NCBI GenBank assembly: GCA_946480915.1
Contig: CAMLLO010000011.1
Coordinates: 62,001 to 126,000 of the forward strand
Direction: 5' to 3'
From: an uncultured Sphingobacteriaceae bacterium
GTDB lineage: Bacteria > Bacteroidota > Bacteroidia > Sphingobacteriales > Sphingobacteriaceae
DNA length: 64,000 nt
Shown here: positions 45,843 through 52,739 of the stretch, piece after piece
Numbering within the stretch: position 1 is the stretch's first letter
Layout: every line of letters begins with the position of its first letter
Notes under the pieces: model-generated
The model's database searches: none
Seen by the model: only the letters and a program-made list of their open reading frames with translations
What the model was told of the DNA's origin: nothing
Made by a program: the position numbers and the translations under genes

Positions 45843-46964
45843 TTGGTAGATAATCTTTATATCGCGGTTTTTCTTTTACTGCAATTAGCTTTCTGGGTTC
45901 AACTATATTATATTACCCTTGTAAATTCCCGTTTAAGCAAATTTAAAATTGCTGAAGAGGCGGAGGTTTTAGTAAAACGTCCTGTTTCGGTAATTATTTG
46001 TGCCAGAAACGAAGAAAAAAATCTCACCAAGAATCTGCAGTTAATTCTAGAACAAAATTATCCTGATTTCGAAGTAATTGTTGTCAACGATTGTTCCGGC
46101 GATGATTCGCACATGGTTTTGCGTGGTTTGGCATCTCTATATCCTCATTTGAAAGTGGTTACCATAAATGAGCACGAGCGGTTTAAGCACGGAAAAAAGT
46201 TCGCTGTAACTTTGGGTATTAAAGCGGCACGTAAAGAGTATTTGCTGTTTACAGATGCAGATTGCGAACCCTCATCCTCGCTCTGGATTGAAAAGATGCA
46301 GCAACATTTTCAGGATAAAACTGAAATTGTGCTGGGGTACTCTCCATATAAAAAGAATGGCAGCTTTTTAAATAAAATTATTCGATTTGAGACGTTTATC
46401 ACGGCAATAAATTATTTTTCGTTTGCCCTTTCGGGAAAGCCATACATGGGAGTGGGCAGAAATATGGCCTATACCAAGTCGCTTTTTTTCCGGGGGAAAG
46501 GCTTTGCTTCACATATGCATATCCCTTCCGGGGATGACGACTTATTTGTAAATCAAAATGCCAATCCGTCCAATGTTGCTATAGAAATTCGCCCCGAAAC
46601 CCATGTTTGGTCTGAACCAAAGGAAAGTTTTTCTTCCTATTTTACCCAGAAAGTGCGACACATGGGAGCCGGCAAGGCTTATAAGGCAGAGCATAAACGC
46701 ATGCTTTCATTTCAGGCTGGGTCTGCCTTGCTGTTTTATGCCTCGCTTATTGCTTTAGTGTTTTTACACGCACAGTGGTGGATGTTGCTGTCTTTTTATT
46801 TATTGAGGCTAGCAGCTCAAGTATTTGTATTTTACCCGGTTATGAAAAAGCTGGATTGCAAAGATTTAATTTGGTGGGTTCCTGTTTTGGATTTCATTTT
46901 TAATTTTTATATACTAGTGCTTAGCATAATTTCTTTATTTAAGAAAAAAGTTAAATGGAAGTAA
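45843..46964 (+). CDS. Family 2 glycosyltransferase, membrane-bound
   Basis: The 373-residue protein has an N-terminal helix (LYIAVFLLLQLAFWVQLYYI), a GT2 core with VSVIICARNEEKNL, VIVVNDCSGDDSH and LLFTDADCEPSS (DxD-type metal motif), and a QxxRW-like variant region SYFTQKVRHMGAGKAY. C-terminal helices (SALLFYASLIALVFLHAQWWMLL and onward) complete it. It probably makes a cell-surface polysaccharide or glycolipid. The start is a TTG at 45843. No in-frame ATG occurs before the catalytic core. The sigma factor gene overlaps its end by 10 bases. Confidence 0.9.
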   Translation: MVDNLYIAVFLLLQLAFWVQLYYITLVNSRLSKFKIAEEAEVLVKRPVSVIICARNEEKNLTKNLQLILEQNYPDFEVIVVNDCSGDDSHMVLRGLASLYPHLKVVTINEHERFKHGKKFAVTLGIKAARKEYLLFTDADCEPSSSLWIEKMQQHFQDKTEIVLGYSPYKKNGSFLNKIIRFETFITAINYFSFALSGKPYMGVGRNMAYTKSLFFRGKGFASHMHIPSGDDDLFVNQNANPSNVAIEIRPETHVWSEPKESFSSYFTQKVRHMGAGKAYKAEHKRMLSFQAGSALLFYASLIALVFLHAQWWMLLSFYLLRLAAQVFVFYPVMKKLDCKDLIWWVPVLDFIFNFYILVLSIISLFKKKVKWK

Positions 46965-47569
46965 ATCCGAATTTCTCTGCGAACGCAGTAAACGATTTTA
47001 ACCTGGTGTTGCGGGCCAAAGATGGAGATCAAAAAGCGTATGCTGAGCTGATGCAGCGTTATAAAGACTCAATTTATTTCATGGCCCTGAAAATGGTTAA
47101 CAACAAAGACGATTCCATGGATCTTACAGTTGAGACCTTCGGTAAAGCTTTTGAAAATATTGATAAATATAAACCCGACTTTGCTTTTAGTACCTGGCTG
47201 TTTCGAATTGCAACCAATAACTGCATCGATTTTATCCGCAAAAAGCGTTTGAAAATGGTTTCTATCAATTCTATGGTAGATGATGAAGGTGATGAACGCC
47301 CTTTGCAAATAAAGTCAGACACTCTTAATCCTGAAGAAACTTCGATAAAAAAACAACAGCAAGAACAATTGAAAATTATTGTTGATAAGCTGCCACAACG
47401 CTATAAAACGCTTATTGTGTTGAGATACTTTGAAGAACTGTCTTATGAAGAAATAGCTCAGCAATTAGACTTACCTTTGGGAACTGTTAAAGCACAATTA
47501 TTTAGGGCAAGAGATTTGTTACATAATGTTCTTAGCAGAAGAAAGAAAAACCCAGGCAGTGACTTCTGA
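46955..47569 (+). CDS. ECF-type RNA polymerase sigma factor
   Basis: The 204-residue protein has sigma region 2 (KDGDQKAYAELMQRYKDSIYFMALKMVNNKDDSMDLTVETFGKAFENIDKY and FAFSTWLFRIATNNCIDFIRKKR) and region 4 (LPQRYKTLIVLRYFEELSYEEIAQQLDLPLGTVKAQLFRARDLL). It belongs to the RpoE-like ECF group. No anti-sigma factor gene is adjacent, which is unusual for many ECF factors. It overlaps the glycosyltransferase gene by 10 bases and the rsmG gene by 11 bases, so its dosage may be tied to theirs. Confidence 0.95.
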   Translation: MEVNPNFSANAVNDFNLVLRAKDGDQKAYAELMQRYKDSIYFMALKMVNNKDDSMDLTVETFGKAFENIDKYKPDFAFSTWLFRIATNNCIDFIRKKRLKMVSINSMVDDEGDERPLQIKSDTLNPEETSIKKQQQEQLKIIVDKLPQRYKTLIVLRYFEELSYEEIAQQLDLPLGTVKAQLFRARDLLHNVLSRRKKNPGSDF

Positions 47570-48191
47570 TATTATTTATAAATACTTCCCCAATTTAAGT
47601 GTTGAGCAAAAGGAGCAATTCGATAAACTTGAAGAATTGTACACCTTTTGGAATGCCCAGATCAATGTTATTTCCCGCAAGGATATTGATAGTTTATATG
47701 TGCACCATATTTTACATTCGCTAGGGATAGCGAAAGTGTTAGAATTCTTACCCGGCGAGAAAGTTCTGGATGTAGGTACCGGAGGCGGCTTTCCCGGCAT
47801 TCCTTTGGCGATATTATTCCCTGAAACGCATTTCCATTTGGTGGATTCAATAGGCAAAAAGATCAAGGTTGTACAAGAAGTTTCGAAGGCTATAGGTTTA
47901 AAAAATTTGGTTGCCACACATGCACGTGCCGAGCAGATTGACGATAAATTTAATTTCATTATATCCAGGGCGGTAACTCAGTTAAAAGATTTTTACCCAT
48001 GGGTGCGCGGTAAGTTTTCTAAAACACCATTGAACAAATTGCCCAATGGTGTTTTGTACCTCAAAGGAGGAGATTTAGAACAGGAACTCAAGGAGTCCAA
48101 GCTTAAAGAAGTTCATCTCTATCCTCTTTCATCTTATTTTGCTGAGGATTATTTTGAGACGAAGTACGTGGTGTATTTTCCGGCTCAATAA
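47559..48191 (+). CDS. rsmG: 16S rRNA (guanine527-N7)-methyltransferase RsmG
   Basis: The SAM-binding core VLDVGTGGGFPGIPLAILFPE and FNFIISRAVTQL are the RsmG hallmarks. I prefer the GTG at 47559, giving 210 residues beginning TSDIIYKYFPNLS, which matches the family length. An ATG at 47526 would add 11 residues and overlap the sigma gene by 44 bases instead of 11. It methylates G527 in the 530 loop of 16S rRNA. Loss in other bacteria gives low-level streptomycin resistance. Confidence 0.92.
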   Translation: MTSDIIYKYFPNLSVEQKEQFDKLEELYTFWNAQINVISRKDIDSLYVHHILHSLGIAKVLEFLPGEKVLDVGTGGGFPGIPLAILFPETHFHLVDSIGKKIKVVQEVSKAIGLKNLVATHARAEQIDDKFNFIISRAVTQLKDFYPWVRGKFSKTPLNKLPNGVLYLKGGDLEQELKESKLKEVHLYPLSSYFAEDYFETKYVVYFPAQ

Positions 48192-48265
48192 GCTTGTTTG
48201 AACTCAACATTCCATTCCTCTATCTTTTATTCTGTTTAGGATATTTTAAATCTTTTTTGATTTAA

Positions 48266-49672
48266 CTAAATCGGATCTCCTATAATTATTAGGGATTTAC
48301 TTTTTTCCTTAGTCGGATCTCCTATAATTATTACAGATTTACCTTTTTCCTTAGTCGGATCTCCCGTAATTGTTTCGGATTTGGTTTTCTCCTTAACCGG
48401 ATCACCTCTAAAAGTTTCTGCTTTGGGTTCAGCCGGTGGAGGTGGCGGAGCCTGCTCATTGCTCTTATTTTTAACAGGTCTTGCCACAGGATGCGTAAAC
48501 TTGACATTTTCAACTTTTGGTCTGTTTATTGACTTAACTTGTGAAGGCTCAACTGGGGGCGGTGGTGGTGGAACCTTACTCTTGATATTTATTGTTTTTG
48601 ATGGCTCAACCGGAGGTGGAGGTGGCGGAATCTGGCCGTTCTTTTTAACTTTGCTATTCTGAGCTTTTGCCGGTTCAACCGGAGGTGGAGGTGGCGGAAC
48701 CTGACTATCACGTTTGTTCTTAACAGGTTTTACCGCTGGAGGTTGAGCCTTCATGTTCTCTATTTTAGGTTGGGACATAGACTTATTGGTTTTAGTTCTG
48801 TCCTGATAGTTCGCGGTTAAATCCATTATCCCGTAGGATTTGCTGAAAGACAATGCCGAAATGCAAAGCATGGAAGGGATTAATAGGGCCAGCAATGCAT
48901 ACTTCAGCATATCGCGGCTCCGGGATTTTTTTTGACTTAGTTTCATAATTCGTTTTTTTAAAAGTGATTGATTAAACATTTGGTTACTTAAATCTTGCCG
49001 AATGTTACCATAGGAGTTTTGAATTAAGAACATAGCATAATTCTGTGTTCCAAGTTCATCTTCCGAAACGATCTCATCTGCAATAAATTCGTGGAGAGCC
49101 TTGATATCAATTTTGATAAGGGATATTATAGGATTGAACCAGTTTATAATTTGAACCAGTTCAATAAACAAAATATCGAGCGAATGCTTCTGATTGATAT
49201 GTACCAGCTCATGTTTTCGAATCGTATTCTGTTCTTGCAACTCGGGATTTATAAACAAGTAGTTGAAGAACGAAAACGAAAGATTTTTAGATCTTATCTG
49301 CACTTCTTTGAATCTGCCATGGATAATGACTTTTCCCGATTTTACCAGTTTTGAAATCCCATGAAGTTGGATAGCCAGTCGTAAAAGAAGTCCCAATACC
49401 ACCAGTAGATATAAATTTAGACCTACCTGCCACCAATCCATGCCGGCATTTTCAGCTGGTATTATCACTCCAGAGGTATATGTCTCCATTGGTGTAGCGT
49501 CCCTGACAGCACTTATATCTATGAGGGGCAATAAAAAAGATAAGGCTGTAATGACAAGCAGATAGAATCTGTTTAGAGAATAAAAAGTCTCTTTTTGAAG
49601 TAGAACTTTAAAAAATGTATAGAAAACTATCAAATATGCATTTGCCTCTAGCAGGTAATAAAATGTGTTCAT
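48266..49672 (-). CDS. BlaR1/MecR1-like M56 peptidase with Pro-rich and tandem-repeat tail
   Basis: The 468-residue protein has four predicted membrane helices and an M56 gluzincin site HELVH (residues 154-158), with a following HEFIADE. The C-terminal 150 residues contain three PPPPPPVEP blocks and one PPPPPAEP. Four copies of a GDP-x-KEK unit end at GDPI, encoded by a 42-base DNA repeat. It lacks the penicillin-binding sensor domain of true BlaR1 and the TonB C-terminal domain of many Bacteroidota relatives. It would cleave or control its partner repressor, whose gene overlaps upstream by 4 bases. The signal sensed is unknown. Confidence 0.88.
   Translation of the reverse strand: MNTFYYLLEANAYLIVFYTFFKVLLQKETFYSLNRFYLLVITALSFLLPLIDISAVRDATPMETYTSGVIIPAENAGMDWWQVGLNLYLLVVLGLLLRLAIQLHGISKLVKSGKVIIHGRFKEVQIRSKNLSFSFFNYLFINPELQEQNTIRKHELVHINQKHSLDILFIELVQIINWFNPIISLIKIDIKALHEFIADEIVSEDELGTQNYAMFLIQNSYGNIRQDLSNQMFNQSLLKKRIMKLSQKKSRSRDMLKYALLALLIPSMLCISALSFSKSYGIMDLTANYQDRTKTNKSMSQPKIENMKAQPPAVKPVKNKRDSQVPPPPPPVEPAKAQNSKVKKNGQIPPPPPPVEPSKTINIKSKVPPPPPPVEPSQVKSINRPKVENVKFTHPVARPVKNKSNEQAPPPPPAEPKAETFRGDPVKEKTKSETITGDPTKEKGKSVIIIGDPTKEKSKSLIIIGDPI
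48272..48410 (-). repeat. 42-base tandem repeat in the M56 peptidase 3' end
   Basis: Copies starting CGGATCTCC (plus-strand view) at 48272, 48314, 48356 and a diverged one at 48398 give a period of 42 bases, encoding a 14-residue unit (GDPTKEKSKSLIII type). The two 3'-most copies in coding order are nearly identical, which suggests recent expansion. Confidence 0.85.
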
Positions 49673-50064
49673 GGCTTCCTGTTTTTTAATTGTTCTACAA
49701 GTTTGGTAAGTTCATCAAGTTCCTGAATGTCAATTTTCTTTTCATTTACCAGGAAGGAAACGAGATGTTCGTAAGAGTTATCAAAGTAATTCGTAAAGAT
49801 TTTATCGAAAGCAAAACTTTTGTATTCTTTCTCCTCAATTAAAGGAAAATAAACGTGTGAGCTTCCGTAAGCTTTGTGATCCACAAACCCTTTGGTTTCT
49901 AGCACCCTTATAACTGTCGAAACCGTGTTATATGCAGGTTTTGGATCAGGCATTTCTTCGATGATATCTTTAACTACGCATTCTTTCAGCTTCCATAAAA
50001 TGCGCATCACCTGTTCTTCTGCTTTGGTTAATTCTTTAATATGATTTTTACTTTTATCTTTCAT
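49669..50064 (-). CDS. BlaI/MecI/CopY family repressor
   Basis: The 131-residue winged-helix protein shows the BlaI pattern: LTKAEEQVMRILWKLKECVVKDIIEEMPDPKPAYNTVSTVIRVLETKGFVDHKAYGSSHVYFPL, then a dimerisation helix with LVSFLVNEKKIDIQELDEL. The start is the ATG at 50064, because the upstream frame carries the predicted promoter and operator. In the classic systems the M56 partner triggers BlaI cleavage. Here the pair is kept with a 4-base overlap. It should bind the AAACTAT-N4-ATAGTTT boxes upstream. Confidence 0.92.
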   Translation of the reverse strand: MKDKSKNHIKELTKAEEQVMRILWKLKECVVKDIIEEMPDPKPAYNTVSTVIRVLETKGFVDHKAYGSSHVYFPLIEEKEYKSFAFDKIFTNYFDNSYEHLVSFLVNEKKIDIQELDELTKLVEQLKNRKP

Positions 50065-50080
50065 GCTTGAATTAAGTTTT

Positions 50081-50098
50081 GAACTATTTTTATAGTTT
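50081..50098. promoter_or_regulatory. BlaI-type operator box 1
   Basis: An 18-bp copy of the AAACTAT-N4-ATAGTTT box (first base G) lies just downstream of the predicted blaI-like promoter, about 17 bases before its ATG. Its centre is 34 bp from that of box 2. Confidence 0.65.
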
Positions 50099-50105
50099 GT
50101 TAGAA

Positions 50106-50137
50106 TAAAGGTATAAACTATAAAAATAGTTTGCAAA
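50106..50137 (-). promoter_or_regulatory. Predicted promoter of the blaI-M56 pair
   Basis: On the minus strand TTTG (50137-50134), a 20-base spacer and TACCTTTA (50113-50106, one base off TAnnTTTG) form a good Bacteroidota promoter. Its -33 sits in the centre of the 38-bp palindrome and its -7 lies between box 1 and box 2. Repressor occupancy would therefore block polymerase. Confidence 0.6.
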
Positions 50138-50152
50138 CTATTTTTATAGTTT
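50115..50152. promoter_or_regulatory. 38-bp perfect palindrome made of two BlaI-type operator boxes
   Basis: Two 18-bp boxes (AAACTAT-N4-ATAGTTT) in inverted order around a GC dinucleotide make a perfect 38-bp palindrome. Box centres are 20 bp apart, about two helical turns. It ends 37 bases before the divergent dprA start and covers the -33 region of the blaI-like promoter. Confidence 0.8.
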
Positions 50153-50189
50153 ATTGTAAATACTTGAAAATAAGCATCTAAATTTCCCT

Positions 50190-51284
50190 ATGTCTCTCTT
50201 ACATCAAATTGCCTTAACATTTATACCGGGAGTCGGTTCCGTCTATTCCCGCCTGTTATTGAAACATTTTGGCTCGGCGGAGGATGTATTCAAAGCAAAG
50301 AAGCCTCAGCTGCTGGCCATTCCCGGAATAGGGGAGAAGACTACTCAGAGCATTTTACAACATGATTTCTTTAAACGAGCGGAGAAGGAACTTGATTTTA
50401 TAGAAAAGTATAAGATCAAAACTTTCTTCTATAATTCGGATGATTATCCCAAACGACTTAAAAATTGCTACGATGCACCTGTTTTATTGTATTATAAAGG
50501 AAACGCAGATTTAAACAATAGTCGTGTTATTAGTATTGTAGGCACCAGAAATGCTACACCGTATGGCAAAGAACTAACCGACTCTTTAGTTGAGGAACTT
50601 AAAAAGCATAACGTGTTAGTCGTGAGCGGACTTGCATACGGTATTGATGCGATGGCCCACAAAGCATGTTTGAAACAGGATATTGCAACCGTTGGTGTTG
50701 TTGGTCATGGGTTGGATCGCATTTACCCATCACAGAATCGGTCTTTAGCTGAAAAGATGGTTAGAAATGGTGGCTTGCTTACCGAGTTCCCTTCGGGAAC
50801 AACCCCCTCAAGGGAAAATTTCCCGATGAGAAATCGTATCGTAGCCGGTATGGCCGATGCCACGATAATTGTTGAAGCCAGCCTGACTGGTGGTGCTTTA
50901 ATTACCGCCGAGCTGGCAAATTCCTATAATAGAGACGTGTTTTCTTTCCCTGGAAATATTAAACAGGAGTTTTCCGCAGGCTGTAACTACCTAATTAAAA
51001 CCAATCGTGCCAGTCTCATTACCAGCGCTAAAGATTTGGAATACATTTTAGGCTGGATAACAGAAACCCGACAGGAAGAGAAAAAGCAACTGAGTTTAAG
51101 CTTGAATTTATCTGCCGACGAGAAGAAAATAGTGAATGTTTTGGTCGAAAAAGGTCAAGCCGGCATAGATGAACTTGCGATTGCAACCCAACTTCCTCAA
51201 AGTAAGCTTGCTATCACAATACTTGGCTTGGAAATGCAGGGTATACTTATTGCTTTACCCGGAAAGATTTATAAGCTGGCTTAA
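50190..51284 (+). CDS. dprA: DNA-processing protein DprA
   Basis: The 364-residue protein has an N-terminal helix-hairpin-helix region (LLAIPGIGEKTTQSIL), the Rossmann-like DprA core with VGTRNATPYGK, SGLAYGIDAMAHKACL, PSQNRSLAEKMV and NRIVAGMADATIIVEASLTGGALITAELA, and a C-terminal winged helix (AGIDELAIATQLPQSKL). It loads RecA on incoming single-stranded DNA during natural transformation. Its start lies 37 bases from the BlaI-type operator palindrome, which is unusual (see findings). Its stop overlaps the convergent sixA gene by 4 bases. Confidence 0.96.
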   Translation: MSLLHQIALTFIPGVGSVYSRLLLKHFGSAEDVFKAKKPQLLAIPGIGEKTTQSILQHDFFKRAEKELDFIEKYKIKTFFYNSDDYPKRLKNCYDAPVLLYYKGNADLNNSRVISIVGTRNATPYGKELTDSLVEELKKHNVLVVSGLAYGIDAMAHKACLKQDIATVGVVGHGLDRIYPSQNRSLAEKMVRNGGLLTEFPSGTTPSRENFPMRNRIVAGMADATIIVEASLTGGALITAELANSYNRDVFSFPGNIKQEFSAGCNYLIKTNRASLITSAKDLEYILGWITETRQEEKKQLSLSLNLSADEKKIVNVLVEKGQAGIDELAIATQLPQSKLAITILGLEMQGILIALPGKIYKLA

Positions 51285-51781
51285 TCCTCCTCATTCTTCG
51301 GAAAATCATAGAGTTTTTCTTTTCCTGTGCCTTTACTTATTAGCTTCCAGTCGTCAAAAGGAAACTCAATGAGAATCAATCCACAAGTTGGCATATCATA
51401 AACGTTGGTGTCGCACAAATCGATTGCGAAATGTGTGATGCCAGGATTATGGCCAAATAAGGCAACAAGATCGTACTTGTTTTTGAATCCATTTACAATG
51501 CTCAAAAGGGTATTGGGAGAGGCTTCATAAATTGCGAGTTCTTCTTGTATTTCTTTTTTGTCAATATTGAGAACCTCAGCAAAATGTTTTGCGGTACTGA
51601 AAGCCCGAACGGCGGGACTGCTAACAAGTAACTGTGGAATAATATGCTTGTCGATTAAGCGTCCGGCCATTTTGGGAGCATCTTTATTGCCTCGTTTATT
51701 CAAAGGACGGTCAAAATCTGATTTAGCATCAGTATCCCAATCTGATTTGGCGTGACGGATAAGTAAAAGTTGTTTAGCCAT
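51281..51781 (-). CDS. sixA: SixA-type histidine phosphatase
   Basis: The 166-residue protein carries the RHG-type phosphatase signature KQLLLIRHAKSDWD (residues 3-16), the arginine in SSPAVRAFSTAKHFAE, and the second catalytic histidine in LVALFGHNPGIT. It is a short SixA-like member of the histidine phosphatase superfamily, which dephosphorylates His-containing phosphotransfer proteins in E. coli. The start is the ATG at 51781, because the upstream extension does not resemble the family. It is the last gene of the polX-like, GT9, sixA unit (overlaps of 4 and 8 bases). Confidence 0.92.
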   Translation of the reverse strand: MAKQLLLIRHAKSDWDTDAKSDFDRPLNKRGNKDAPKMAGRLIDKHIIPQLLVSSPAVRAFSTAKHFAEVLNIDKKEIQEELAIYEASPNTLLSIVNGFKNKYDLVALFGHNPGITHFAIDLCDTNVYDMPTCGLILIEFPFDDWKLISKGTGKEKLYDFPKNEED

Positions 51782-52739
51782 GGCTGGTAAAATTAACAAT
51801 TGAACTGATATTCTGCTCATTCATGCATTTAAAATGACCCAATGGACATTTTTTATATCCGATCTTCGAACAGGGCCTGCACTTTAATCCTTTAACTTCT
51901 TCGATTTTGTGATCGGATACCATGTAAGGGTACATTCCGAATTCAGGAACAGTGTTCCCCCATACAGATACGATCGGTTTATTAAAAGCTGCAGCTATAT
52001 GCATTAAGCCTGTATCATGAGTGATAATTCTTTGAGCCAGCTTAACCAGAAAAGCCGACTCATCAAGCGAATATTTTCCGCAAGCGTTTAGCACATGATT
52101 TCCCGCGGCTGAAGAAATTTCCTCTCCCCGGGGTGTATCCTCTTTTCCGCCCAGAAGCACAATGGGCTGCTGTATCGATTTGCAGATTTCAATCAATTTG
52201 CTTGTAGGTAGCCGTTTGGTTGCATGCTGTGCGCCAATCACCAGCCCAATATAGTTTTGATGAGACGAGGGGAGTAACTTATCTATATCATATTCTTTAT
52301 TGAAAAAGTAGTCTAAACCTTTTTCATCATTTTTTACGCTTAAAAAAGATACTGTGTCCAGATATCGATCTACGATATGCTTTGCCGGAAGCGTATTGAT
52401 CTTAAAATTTACCAGCAAGAATTTTGAAACATTCAGCTTGTCGAAAGCCCGGGATTTTACCCCTAATTGTGTTTTTATTAAGCGCGTTCTTAAATTGTTA
52501 TGCAAATCGATAACGTAATCGAATTTTTCTGCTTTTAATGCCTGGATAGTAACGCTAAGCTTATCCTCCAGAAGATGAAGTTTATCCACATAAGGGTTAC
52601 TAATTAAAATCGAGTGGAAGGATTTTTTTGTAAGATAATGTACTTCAACATTGGTTAACTGTTCTTTTACGCAGCGAATAACAGGCGTTGTAAGCACAAT
52701 GTCTCCAATAGAACTAAACCGGATAATTAAAATCTTCAA
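51774..52739 (-). CDS. Glycosyltransferase family 9 (heptosyltransferase-like)
   Basis: The 321-residue protein has the GT9 N-terminus RFSSIGDIVLTTPVIRCVKEQ, GLVIGAQHATKRLP, VLLGGKEDTPRGEEI, and the nucleotide-sugar segment THDTGLMHIAAAFNKPIVSVWGNTVPEFG. It adds a heptose or related sugar to lipopolysaccharide on the inner face of the cytoplasmic membrane. The C-terminal CRPCSKIGYKKCPLGHFKCM has five cysteines, which is typical of part of the family. It overlaps the polX-like gene by 4 bases and sixA by 8. Confidence 0.94.
   Translation of the reverse strand: MKILIIRFSSIGDIVLTTPVIRCVKEQLTNVEVHYLTKKSFHSILISNPYVDKLHLLEDKLSVTIQALKAEKFDYVIDLHNNLRTRLIKTQLGVKSRAFDKLNVSKFLLVNFKINTLPAKHIVDRYLDTVSFLSVKNDEKGLDYFFNKEYDIDKLLPSSHQNYIGLVIGAQHATKRLPTSKLIEICKSIQQPIVLLGGKEDTPRGEEISSAAGNHVLNACGKYSLDESAFLVKLAQRIITHDTGLMHIAAAFNKPIVSVWGNTVPEFGMYPYMVSDHKIEEVKGLKCRPCSKIGYKKCPLGHFKCMNEQNISSIVNFTSHG

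Noticed and set aside
48262..48277. AACTAAATCGG stretch resembling half of the LacI-type dyad
   Set aside because: It lies at the end of the M56 coding repeats, lacks the second half-site, and is far from any promoter.
48272..48410. Possible CRISPR-like direct repeats
   Set aside because: The 42-base units are contiguous with no spacers and lie in frame in a coding region, so they are protein tandem repeats.
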